64,000 bases of DNA from Vermamoeba vermiformis (taxonomy: Eukaryota > Tubulinea > Echinamoebida). Positions within the stretch are counted from its first letter, which is position 1. Each line of letters begins with the position of its first letter. Shown piece after piece: positions 44,455 to 55,400 of the stretch. The notes beneath the pieces are model-generated. The model was not told the origin of the DNA, did not search any database, and saw only the letters and a program-made list of their open reading frames with translations. Location of the stretch: assembly GCA_045837725.1 (NCBI GenBank), contig JBEWZL010000049.1:62001-126000 (forward strand), read 5' to 3'. A program made the position numbers and the translations under genes.

Positions 44455-46138
44455 TCAGTAAGCTATTAATACAACCAGAATCATCGCCGAACCAAAGATC
44501 GAGCCAAGAATGGATCCGGTAGAGGCGATTGACGTGGGAACAGTAACTTTTGGTACAGGAGGCAAACTCTGTTGAGGGACAGATTCTGCAACCGGTGCAG
44601 CAATAGGTACTTCAACTGTTCTATTTGATATAAATTCAACAGCGTAGGTAATGTAGCCAGGTGCAATCATCATTCTATCAAAGCTAGCTGGCTGGCCGTT
44701 GTTTGCGTCAACAGTCGCTAGTACAGTCCAGTTATAGTCTCTAGATTCAGAATAGAGTAAAAGGTGCTTGAAATCGAAGTCTTTGTCGCTCCAATTGATG
44801 CCAGACTGCTCGTATAATGCCGGATCAAAGGCCACTGCGACAGGGGCTCTCTTGGTGATGTACCACACTCGGGCTGATCGAATGACATTTCCGTTCAATG
44901 GAATCATCTCCAGCGTACTGTTAATGTTGTGGCCTACAAGCGTGTACTGTTGTGACCAATCAGTTGTCGAGTTCGACGAAAGTACGAGCTCAGCTGAGCG
45001 ACATGTGCCGTTGTCAAACAGAAAACCTTCACCAGAACGGGAAATTCCCGTCACATTAGCCTTGAACTCCTCGTTAGTGAAACTAGGGTCGTTCAAGTTG
45101 CTGTCCAATCCGTGATTTATCATTAGAAGAGCGTAGACAAATGACTGTTCAAAGGAAGTAAAGTTTGAAGACACAATTATATCAAACATGTCAGCAGTAG
45201 CGTAATTACTTCCGTCAATATTGCATCCAATCAGCGTTCGTTTGTCTGCAGCAAATGTTAGAGAGCGGAATTGTTGTTGTCGTTAACTTTAAGAAATTAC
45301 CTGAGCTTGAAAATGCTGGAACTGGATACGAATTGACAGATCCAAAGCCATAACCTTCGAGACGCATAGTTAGTCCCGTGCTTTGGCTGAGTTGGACTTG
45401 AGCGATCATTCTGGAATCAACAGCCCATTTGTCAGAGCTAACCAAAACAGAATTTTCCTTATTGCCATTAACGAACAGAATTAATTGCACGGAAATTGTA
45501 TCTAATAAAGGCAAATTAGTTGAATCTGGAGTGCGATCGGATCTGATTCGGTTACCTCGGGCGAAAACGATTGCATATCCCTCCGTTGGATTTGATTGCT
45601 GGGCAAACAAGGTATGGGTTCCTTGCGAGGGAGCTTTGAAGACAGACATAAACGCAAACTCGCTCATTAAGGGAATAGAACGGGAACTATTCAGATCGTT
45701 GCTTAGGCATCTAAAATTTGCTTTGTTAGTACCTATTATAATAGTTATGAAACTTTAATACGATGGATCATTCGGGATGTTAAAAACGTGCACGTTTTCG
45801 CCATTCACTGAATGAAACTTACTGAGATCCGTTGAATCTAACGCTCAAAGGCAGACCATCTTCCTCTTGTAACCACGGCGCGTGGCCAACTGTAGGATAA
45901 AACACGGTGTCGTTGACGTTAACCCATTGTGGTTCTCTGATCTCGGTTAGTTCAAGGCCAAATAATTTGCAATATTCAGAATAACTTACGGAGCACCAAC
46001 GAATGTCGCTCCACTCAGTGCTACGGAGGCTTTGTTCGCAAGTCCAGGGAGACCAAGAGGATATTCACTAGGGTTCCAACTGTGAACGGAACGTAACAAC
46101 GCTGCAACAAAAAGACCGAAAATAATTGCACGGTGCAT
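44455..46138 (-). CDS. Secreted, probably GPI-anchored surface protein
   Basis: Several exons encode about 500 residues. A signal peptide (MHRAIIFGLFVAALLRSVHS) is followed by aromatic-rich segments (WNPSEYPLGLPG, VNVNDTVFYPTVGHAPWL) and a middle exon with GTHTLFAQQSNPTEGYAIVF. The C-terminal exon has many N-glycosylation sites (NFT, NVT, NGT, NST, NWT) and a Pro/Val linker. It ends in a hydrophobic tail SIFGSAMILVVLIAY with a small-residue stretch before it, the pattern of a GPI-attachment signal. No enzymatic motif is recognised. It resembles adhesion-type surface proteins in organisation only. Confidence 0.75.
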
Positions 46139-46233
46139 TGTGTTGTTGCAACGAAAGTGCTGATTTTATAAAACGAAAACTTTTTTAACTTTAAAGGGTC
46201 GTCAAGCACGTGAGAGAATCTTTTGAGGTTTTT

Positions 46234-46785
46234 CTAAAAGTTCGCGTTGATTGTTGATAATAAAATTGAAAGCTGCGCGCTTATGATAGCTTGCAGAGAT
46301 TTGTGATGCCATTGTGGCTGGTTCTTTTTGCGATATTGGATCTTCTCGAGACAGCTGAGACAGAAGTCGCTGTCCAAGGAACGTGCACGACAGCAAAGAC
46401 AGTGATATTGGTTCGAAAATACTGCTCCGTTAGAGTGAGTAAAGCATATGTAACTAGTATGTGGGCGTACCTTTCGCAGTCTTGAGTCTGTCGGCGACAA
46501 CTTTTTCTATTTCCACTTCTATTAATTTTAATGCAATGAGGCTTTATAAAGGAGTTACTTGGTTTGAACAATTAACCACAGAGGTTCAGAGTTAATAATA
46601 ATAAAGAGCACGAATATTCCACATATTAAAAATTAAAATTAAAGTGTCCGCAACTGTCACGCCAGCAATAGATTTACTAGCATACCTTACTATTTATCCT
46701 GCTTAATTCTTTTTTTTTTAATGATGGTACTGGCAAGCTCAGCTGCTGTTCGCGCCAATGTAACATTTGCTTGGCTTCTTACCAT
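46234..46785 (-). CDS. Small Cys-cluster protein, unknown
   Basis: A three-exon model (46785-46691, 46518-46471, 46421-46234) joins in phase. It encodes about 110 residues: MVRSQANVTLARTAAELAS, a charged helix VEIEKVVADRLKTAK, then YHCLCCRARSLDSDFCLSCLEK, a CxxC...CxxC zinc-binding pattern, and a hydrophobic end. The first intron (172 bp) uses GTAAGG. The last exon is open in all three frames, so the frame choice rests on intron phase and the cysteine pairs. Family not recognised. Divergent from GlyRS. Confidence 0.5.
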
Positions 46786-47012
46786 TATGTAATTAATTTC
46801 ACGCTATATTGGACATTTATTCGTGTTTGTGTTGATTTTGGTTTGTCGTTGTCGTTCAGTTAATTGATAAGAAAATCAAATGGAAAAAGTGCGTTCATTA
46901 ACTTCCAGCCTGTTCATCGCAAACAGCGCTAAACGACTGCATTTATTTGTATAAATGGTATAGATTATTTATTGTTATTTATTTTATTGTAGACACGTCA
47001 ATCACGTTAGAA

Positions 47013-47317
47013 ATGTTTGGCCGGATCGCACCGCTGTGCAAGGCAGTTACAAACGTAGCCATAAAAGCACCTAAAAATAGGACACTATTTTCCACACCAG
47101 TATTGCGAATAACAAACAAATGTAAGTAAATTGAACTCACTTGCCGGATCTAATTTTAATGAAAAATCGATTTTAATTCATCTGTTTCGTATTTCGACTA
47201 ATTATTAACGAATATTGCTTTGTGGTAGCCAAACCAACCACCCATGTAAATACTACCTCTTTATTCCATCGATCCAAGCTGGATCTGAATACTATTCGAA
47301 CACAATCCACAAAATCG
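47013..47317 (+). other. Alternative mitochondrial leader exons of GlyRS
   Basis: Exon A starts [20 protein letters not shown] and is rich in Arg, Lys and hydrophobic residues without acidic ones. Exon B adds [18 protein letters not shown] and ends TQSTKS in phase 0. Donors GTAAGT and GTAAGC are strong. Skipping 47538-47564 joins the leader to 47648 in frame. Confidence 0.7.
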
Positions 47318-50216
47318 GTAAGCACATGGTATTATTTTCGAGAATAATCTCGTAACGTCGTTGGCTTGCATCATAATTCTCTGCGTGTCTTTGCAGTGGA
47401 GAGTTTGCCAGTCAAATTTTAATTTTTGACGGTCAAATTTAATCGAGCCCAGCAACAAAGTTTTGCTAAATTACTCGGATAGACATTTTTTTATATTTAC
47501 TACGTGGACCGTTGTACCAATAATATTCATTAATACAATGGAGAAAAACGATAAGAAAGCGAAGGTACAAACGCGATCTAATACAAACCGTCTAATAGTC
47601 GTTAGAGAGTTTGACAGTTTCCCTTTATTTACAAAATATTATTGTAGGTCGCAAAGAAGGAAAAGGCCTTCGATAGAGTCAAGTTTGATGAGCTTCTCAG
47701 AAGAAGATTCTTCATCGCTCAATCCTTTGAAATCTATAAAGGTAACCAGCCGTTTTATTAATTTTTTAATAATTATTAACGAATAAACGCCCTATAAACG
47801 AGGATAATAAACGGGTATCAATCCGTAGGATAATTTTTAAATTAATTTTGAAATGATTTTGGTATTAAATATTCCGACTGACGATTTTCTTAAAGGTGTT
47901 AAGGGTTTGTACGACTATGGTCCACCAGGTAGTGCTGTTAAGACCAACGTCCTCAATTTGTGGAGACAATTCTTCATTTTGGAGGATAGCATTTTTGAGA
48001 TCGAGTGCAGCGCTTTGACTCCTGAACCCGTCTTAGTGTACGTTTAAATACCACTAATAATTCGTAAATATATTTATACTATTTTTGCGCGTATTAAACG
48101 CATTTTTTAACAATTTTTGTAGTGCATCTGGCCACGTTGCAAAATTTACCGATCTGATGGTTCGCGATGAAAAGACTGGTGACTGCTTCAGAGCTGATCA
48201 CTTGGTCAAGGAACACATTGACAAATTACTCGAAAAGAAGGATATTAAGCCTGCCGACAAAGAAAAGTTGGAGAAGGATCGCGTCATGGTCGACACTCTC
48301 AGCGCTGAGGATCTGGGTGCGATGATTAAATCTTTCAAGATTAAGTCCCCCGATACTGGCAACCCCGTCAGCGATCCCTTCCCCTTCAATTTGATGTTCT
48401 CTACTCAAATCGGTCCTACTGGTAAATTGCCTGGGTACGTCACTGACAACAATTTTTTTGAATATTTTTATTAATTTTATTTTTGCAGCTACCTCCGCCC
48501 TGAGACCGCGCAAGGTATGTTCGTCAACTTTAAGCGCTTGTTGGAGTACAACGCTGGCAAATTGCCCTTCGCTGCCGCTCAAATCGGTCCTGCCTTCAGA
48601 AACGAAATTGCTCCTCGTTCTGGTTTGTTGCGTGTCAGGTACGTCCCATTAAATCTGCAAAAATAGCCATATTTGGAAAAATTGAATGTAATATTGACAC
48701 GATGACACCTATTTTAGAGAATTTACTTTGGCCGAAATTGAACACTTTGTTTTGCCCGATCAAAAGAACCACCCCAAGTTCAGCTCTGTGGCCGACACTG
48801 TGATCCGATTCTTCCCTCGTGACTTGCAGCTCGAGAATAAGGACCCCGTTCCCGGTACTATCGGTGATATGGTCGCCAAGGGTGTTGTCAACAACGAGAC
48901 TCTCGGTTACTTCATTGCCCGCGTGCACTTGTTCTTGATCAAGATCGGTATTGAGCCCTCTCGCTTGCGATTCAGACAGCACTTGTCCACTGAAATGGCT
49001 CACTATGCCTGCGACTGCTGGGACGCTGAAATTGAAACTTCTTACGTAAGTCACTTACAGGCCTCAGTTTGACACGTGTCATATTGACTGACGCTTTTGA
49101 ACCAGGGTTGGATTGAATGCGTCGGTATTGCTGACAGATCCGCTTACGACTTGACCGTGCACACCAAGCACTCCGGCGAGCCTCTCGTCGCTTTCGTTGA
49201 ATTCCCCGATGGTCCCGTAAGTCCATGACTGTCGCACTAGGCAAGCTTTATCACGTGCTAATCGAGTCCTGTTAGAAAACCATTGAGGTCATTGAAATGG
49301 AAGTCGACAAGAAGAGCATTGGCGCGACTTTCAAGGGTGCCGCCAAGCCTTTGTTGACTTACTTGGAGAGCATTCAAAACAGCCAAGAAGAATTGGCCAA
49401 GTTGTTGGCTAAATTCGAAGCCGAGCCGTAAGTCCAAAGCACGATATAGAGGTCCGTATTAACTTTTTATAGTGAGCCTACCATCGAAGGTTTGAAGGTC
49501 ACCAAGACGATGGTCAAGGTCCAAAAGGTCCAAAAGAAGATCACCGGTCAAAACATCACTCCTTCCGTCATCGAGCCCGCATTCGGTGTTGGTCGTATTA
49601 TCTACTGTTTGCTCGAACACTCGTACTACGTGCGTGAAGGTGACGAGCAACGCGCAGTGTTGGCCATTAAGCCGATCGTTGCCCCCACCAAGTGCAGCAT
49701 TTTGCCCCTCAGTCAAAACGCTCAATTCACTCCCACCGTCCAAAAGCTTTGTAAGTCCATAGCACTTGAATAGCCTTATTTAGACGAGCCCTAATATCAC
49801 TTTAATATAGCCAAGCTCTTGACTTCTCGTGGTATTTCGATCAAGGTCGACGAGTCTAGCACCAACATTGGTCGAAGGTAGGAGTTGTTATATTACCTAT
49901 TTAAGGCTAGTATATTAATGTGAATGGTACACTAGATACGCCCGAACGGACGAGATTGGTATTCCCTTCGGTATCACCATCGACTTTGACACGTTGAAGG
50001 ACAACACTATCACTCTCCGTGAACGTGACTCAACTAACCAGATCCGCATTAGCGTGCGTACAAATGGACCCATGTATTATATAGCCTTATACTAACGTTG
50101 TGTTATTAATGCAGATCGATGAAGTCGCCGAGGTGTTGCACCAATTGATCAACGACAACATTACTTGGGACGAAGTTTACGCCAAGTATCCTCACCAAGA
50201 ACAGCCTCAAGATTAA
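47013..50216 (+). CDS. GARS1: Glycyl-tRNA synthetase, cytosolic and mitochondrial forms
   Basis: Class II synthetase. The cytosolic first exon is 47538-47564 (MEKNDKKAK); the common exons start at 47648 ([17 protein letters not shown]). Key motifs: [34 protein letters not shown] with TLAEIEHF (motif 2); [15 protein letters not shown] (motif 3); the anticodon-binding domain ends [10 protein letters not shown]. Two upstream exons, 47013-47121 and 47229-47317, form a mitochondrial-type leader and can splice in phase 0 to the same acceptor. So one gene could supply both compartments, as in many eukaryotes. Codon use is strongly biased, indicating high expression. An AATAAA lies at 50268-50273. 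Confidence 0.95.
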
Positions 50217-50526
50217 GACCAGTGTTCTTAAAAGCACGAGTGTTGGCAAATGCTACATTGTTCTCGTAATAAAAGAACGAAACATTAAGCAATCGGTGAG
50301 CTTTCTTATGAGGAAAATTCATGAATGAGTGGTTCCTGCCTAGAGTTCAAATTATCACAAGCGATTAGGAAATATTGGCTCAACCTTATTGCCAAGTTAA
50401 AGGCCCATTGTCAAAAACATGCGCTCGGATACCTGCGTGTTAAAATTTGACTACGGCCACATTATGCAAGCCTAATGTCATGGTTTACTTCACTTTCCCG
50501 TTCACCAATTAACAAGGGGCATTGAA
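50217..50526. other. Tail-to-tail intergenic region
   Basis: Holds the 3' untranslated regions of GlyRS (AATAAA at 50268) and the F-box gene. Nothing else is seen. Confidence 0.5.
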
Positions 50527-51523
50527 TCACCAGTCATTGCAAACACTACCCAAGTTAAGTTGCATAAACATCAGCAGATATTTCTCTAGCTGAGCAAGCC
50601 TTTCACTGAGTTCTGGGTCCTCATCCTCGTCATCCTCGTCATCCTCGTCACCCTCCTCTTCGTCACCCTTGTCATCCTTCTCATCCTTGTCACTGCCTTC
50701 ACTCCCTTGGTGTGTTTCTGGTTCCGCACTCCGAAGATCTTCAATTCTAACCTCCAAATGCTCCTCTACTACCTCCAGCAACTCATCTAACTCAAAAGTA
50801 CGACCTTTGTAGTAGCCCTCCGAGTCTTTCGCAAATTGTCCCATCTCCCAAATATCAACCTCACCTGCAAGCATTGTTTAGGAAAAGCACGAGTTGAATC
50901 CGGAAAAACCCAGATTAACTTTACCTTCAGGAGCAAGAGTTTGTCGGTACGGGAAGTGCTCTTTTGGTGCCAAGGATGTGCGCCATATTTCAAATCGCTC
51001 TATTACAGGCAGTGCTTTAGAGTTCTCCTTGCGAAATGCGGTTAGCGCATCCAATTCCTTTTTTAGCGCCGTAATCTCCTTCTGTCGATGTCCATAAATT
51101 AATCAATAGTCACCGCAGAATATGTAAGTCCTTACGTTTATTATCTCGTCTAACTTGCGCGAATCCGTTTCAATCTTAATGCCGTTTACCAATTTCAATC
51201 TAGCAATTCTCTAATATTCGCATTAATAATACTTATAAATAATACTTATAATAAGTTACCGGAATTAGATTACAATAGAAATATTTAGGAAGAAAATACT
51301 TAAGTTGAATTTTTTAAGATCGCCTTACTTGCGTTATAAATCGGCTTCTTTCGCTATGAGATACTTTATTCCAATTTTTGGCTACTCGTGCAACGCGTAT
51401 AATATCAACATCGCTCAAATACTTGAAGATCTCACGAAGAGCGTCTGTACTGAGGTCATCTGGATCTAATTTGCTGCGCTTTGCTTCGCGTTCCTCATCA
51501 ATATTTGATCCTTTTCGCTTCAT
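50527..51523 (-). CDS. F-box protein with acidic C-terminal tail
   Basis: Four exons. The start at 51523 gives MKRKGSNIDEEREAKRSKL, a basic nuclear-type signal, followed by an F-box (LSTDALREIFKYLSDVDIIRVARVAKNWN) that would bind Skp1 in an SCF ubiquitin ligase. Later exons encode LKLVNGIKIETDSRKLDEI, a short coiled coil (KEITALKKELDALTAF) and EIWRTSLAPKEHFPYRQTL. The C-terminus has a long Asp/Glu run encoded by a short tandem repeat of GTC-ATC-CTC type (about 50620-50700, minus strand), then LSERLAQLEKYLLMFMQ. No substrate-binding repeat is recognised. It is divergent from the DUF1348 gene. Confidence 0.78.
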
Positions 51524-51852
51524 GTTGTCCTGAACAAATATAAACTGCGAAGTTCCACAAACGGTCTGATCGCTGAACACGAAAAATTAAACTATGCTAA
51601 ATGGCTTAGTACTCAATTAGTAGCCTCCCAAGCGTTGGTGTTCGTGCAATGAATTTTTCTGGTTCGTCGTGGAAGAGCAGCTTCAACAGTCGGAAATTTC
51701 ATTGGCGCCGCTCGTTCAATTCACTGGCCAGATCGAATGCTCTCGAAAGTTCCTTTTTGCTCTATTAGGACAATTAAGGAAATATGCGGAAGCCGCTGGC
51801 CAAAGCATAAAAGAGCAGAAGCGGATTCGATTATTTCAACGATGATAACAAC
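51524..51852. promoter_or_regulatory. Divergent promoter region, F-box gene and DUF1348 gene
   Basis: Both genes read outward from this 329-bp stretch. Antisense frames here lack any motif. Confidence 0.4.
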
Positions 51853-52397
51853 ATGAGCACCACACAACAAGCTACTCCTAGTCCGATCAAGCCTCCTTTT
51901 ACCAAAGAGAGCGCTGAAGCTAAAGTCAAAGCCGCTGAAAATCTCTGGAACACTAGAGATCCTGAAAGAGTTATTTTGGCGTATACTCCGGACACCAAGT
52001 AAGTGCACTAATAAATTATGATCATATATTAATATTTAATAGATGGAGAAATCGAGATCTGTTTTTGAATGGCCGCGAAGAAATCAAAATATTCTTGCAA
52101 AATAAATGGAAAAAAGAGCTGGACTACAAGCTTCATAAGGAATTATTCTGTTTTACTGATAATAGAATTGCCGTCCATTTTTATTACGAATGGCACAATG
52201 AGAAAGGAGAAGTACGTATGAATTTTTTTGATCTCGAGTGTCCTTCAATTCAATAAATTGCTAATCCTTCATTATTACAGTGGTTCCGCGCCTATGGTAA
52301 TGAGCATTGGGATTTTAATGAAGATGGATTAATGAAAGTCCGAGATGCAAGCATAAATGACGTCCCTATTAAAGAAAGCGAGAGAATTCTCCTTTAA
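51853..52397 (+). CDS. DUF1348 NTF2-like protein
   Basis: Three exons (51853-51999, about 52043-52211, about 52281-52397) encode about 145 residues. The match to the DUF1348 (SnoaL/NTF2-like) family is strong along its whole length: [98 protein letters not shown]. The family is best known from bacteria and some fungi, with no settled function; the fold is a cone-shaped alpha+beta barrel that often binds small hydrophobic ligands. Introns at typical positions show it is a settled nuclear gene. Old bacterial transfer is possible. Confidence 0.9.
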
Positions 52398-52447
52398 ATG
52401 TACCGTTTGATATCTACAATAAATGTTTATTGATTGTCAAGTTTCGC

Positions 52448-55400
52448 TTATTGTTTCTGTTTTTTGTTCGGTCGCTTGTCAGATGTGCCATTTGACTCTT
52501 GTTTTCTCTTCACACCAGTAACGCCATTAGTCTGTTGTTGCGGCTTCTTATTGTCCTTGGCAACTTGAGGCTTAGCAGTCTCTTTAGGAGGTTGAGGCTT
52601 GGTAGGGGCTTGAGCCTTAGGTGCCTCTTCTGTGGATCCAGCAGGCTTTTTCTTTTCGGCTGGTTTTTCTTTGTTATTAACAGCGGTAGTCTTGTTATTG
52701 TTATTGACTTGTTGGCCCTCCTTCTTATCGCCCTTTTCTTTCTTATCCTTCTTTTCTTTCTTGTTATTATTTTCTTTGGGCATCTCGGTGATGGTTCTAC
52801 AGCATCGAGTTAGACAGGTGTCACTTTGCTACACGCCACTACTTACCCTTCACTGATCATGCTCTTCAGCTGGTGAGCGGTCATCAGAACAGCTTGCTTG
52901 CGATCGTATTCAGGGCTCGCTACGGCGGTGTCAATGGCGGCAACCAAACTCTTCCAGTCGCCAAGGGTCTTGTGCAACTAATAGGAATTGACTATTAGTA
53001 CGTGCAAGTATAGATACCGAGCAACGGTAGTACGTACAGTATTAACATCAAAGTTGGCAACAAAGGCCCTCAATAAGCTCGTGGTGCACTTGTTCATGTC
53101 GGCAAATTCAGCGCGTGAAGGCTTCTTTTCTTTCTTAGTAATAGCTGCTTTGTATCCAGCAATCCAATCGGGAACAATACTCTTCAGCTTGTCCTTGTGG
53201 TCAGAGACTGATTTGTTCTTGAGCATTTGCACGAGAGGTTGCATGCACTTGAGTTCTGACGAATTTTTCACGGCAGCAGCAACGATGTCTGCCAAGGCCC
53301 AACCGAGATCAGGATTATTATACAAGAATGGCTATATAACAATATCATTAGCACGAACACATTTGATACTCATCGTATTGAACTTACGCCGTAGAAATCA
53401 GGGGTCAATGTCGTGTTCTTCTTGTTGGCAAGAACACTGAAAGCATTAGTGAAGGTCTGTCGGGCAAACGGGAGGTCCAAAGCACCGAGCTAACGTCATA
53501 TTAATATATGGCAACTACGATAATGTGAGCTACTTACGGGCTTCTTGTCGGACTTATTAATGTGAGTCAACACCTTGATAATGAAGGCAACACCGGCACG
53601 TGACAAGTCAATGATGTGACGGATGTTAGACTTCAAGCCAATGTTCAACAACGAGTCCAAAATAGTCTTCAACTCTTCAATGTCGTTGCCGCTCTCAGCA
53701 GGCTTGGCGGCCTTGACGACGCGGTTGTAGATGTTCGTGCAAGTCTTGAGGAAGTCCTTCAAGTTCTCTTTCTTCTTCAAGCCGTCCTTGACAATGGTCA
53801 ACAAGGGCGTCAACAATTTGTACACGAGTGGTGATTGCACGGTGTTGCTGTGAATCATTTTCTTCACGTAAGCGTCCAACAACGACAAGACACGAATACG
53901 GAAGTGAGTGAGTTGGTTTTCTTGATCTAAGCAGATATTAATAAGGTTGATAGTTAGAAGTATTAAGTCGTACCTTTGCGCTTCTTTTTCAATTCTTTTC
54001 GTTCAGCGAACATCTTGCTCAAGGCCTCATCCATCTTGAACATTTCATCGTCGTCAGCGGGAGGCAAGTCTTCCATTTCTTCGTCGGAATCTTCTTTTTC
54101 TTCCTTGGCTTTCTTGCCCTTCTTGCCCTCTTGTTTCTTGTCGTCCTTCATCTTGACGTCCTCTTTCTCTTCGCTGGACTCTTCGTCCTCGTCTTCCTCG
54201 TCATCATCCTCGTCATCGTCGTCATCTTCCTCTTCGTCATCATCGCCCTCTTTGTTCATGAACTTCTCTTGGAACTCGTCTAACTCCATGGCCTCGTCCT
54301 CTTCATCGTCATCCTCGTTGACATCTTCAACATCAATGACACTCTCAGGGTCCTCAACGGCAGACAAGAGAATGCCAATGCACTCAGCGGACCAATCAGC
54401 GATGAATGACACGAAGACTTGGCTGACAATCTCACGCAACAAGTGCGACTCCTTCACCAGCATGCCAACAAGCACGTCAGTAAGAACTTCTAAGGGACCA
54501 GCTTCTTCGTCGTGATCGTGCTCTTCGTCGCCGTGATCGTGTTTCTTGGCCTTCTTGGGAGTCTTTTCCTTCTTAGCCTTCTTGGGCGAGGCCTCGAAGA
54601 TCTTTTGCAAGCACATTTCGATTTCGGGAACGAGATCTGCAGTCTCTTCAGGCACGTTGTTGAACTCCAACAAGACGAAGATGACCAACGATTCAAATGC
54701 ACGAAGTCGTCGGACTTTAACGTCGTTGTTGTCGCCCTTGCTAGCTTGATCACGCTGCAAAAAAGATCAAGTCAGAATGACTGAACAGTAAAGAACAAAA
54801 AATGATGTTATGAGTTGAATTAGCCTTCAGAAACTCAGTACGATGTGAAACTCTCAAAGGAATCAAGTCACAGTGGATCATCATTGGCTAATTGTTTCAA
54901 CGCATTACTTTGCACTATTTCTACTCACCATTTTACGGATCTTCTCCAAGAGAGCAAGGCCGGCACTGTAGGCCTCCTTGGCTTCGTCGTCTTGGATAGC
55001 TTGTTTGCGAGTGAATTGACCGGAGTTATCCAATTGAGCTTGGAACTTGACCAGCACATCACCCCAGAACTCACCGCTCTTCATCAAGTTGACGCCGTCA
55101 ATAGTTTTGTTGCCATTAACGACCTCCTCTTCAGAGCTAGGTTCATCGTCTCCTTCATCACCGTTCTTTTCTTTGCCTTCACTTGACTTTTTGCCTGTAC
55201 ATCGATGTTAGATCCAGTCAAATAAAATTTTGGGACGGCTTATTACGTACTTGTCTTAGCAGCCTTGTACAAGAAGTCCAACAACGAGAACAAACGCTCT
55301 TTGCAGCTGTTTCTCATGCGAGCGCTCAGTTCAGGTTGCAATTTAACGGACAACTTCGACAGTACTTCATCTTCCTTCTTAGGCGTGCCTTTGCTCTTGC

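Noticed and set aside
50620-50700. Tandem repeat of GTCATCCTC type considered as a satellite or CRISPR-like array
   Set aside because: It is in-frame coding sequence for the acidic tail of the F-box protein, with no spacers.
53976-54515. A Ser-rich 179-residue open frame on the plus strand
   Set aside because: It is the reverse reading of the Asp/Glu runs of the Pol5-like gene.
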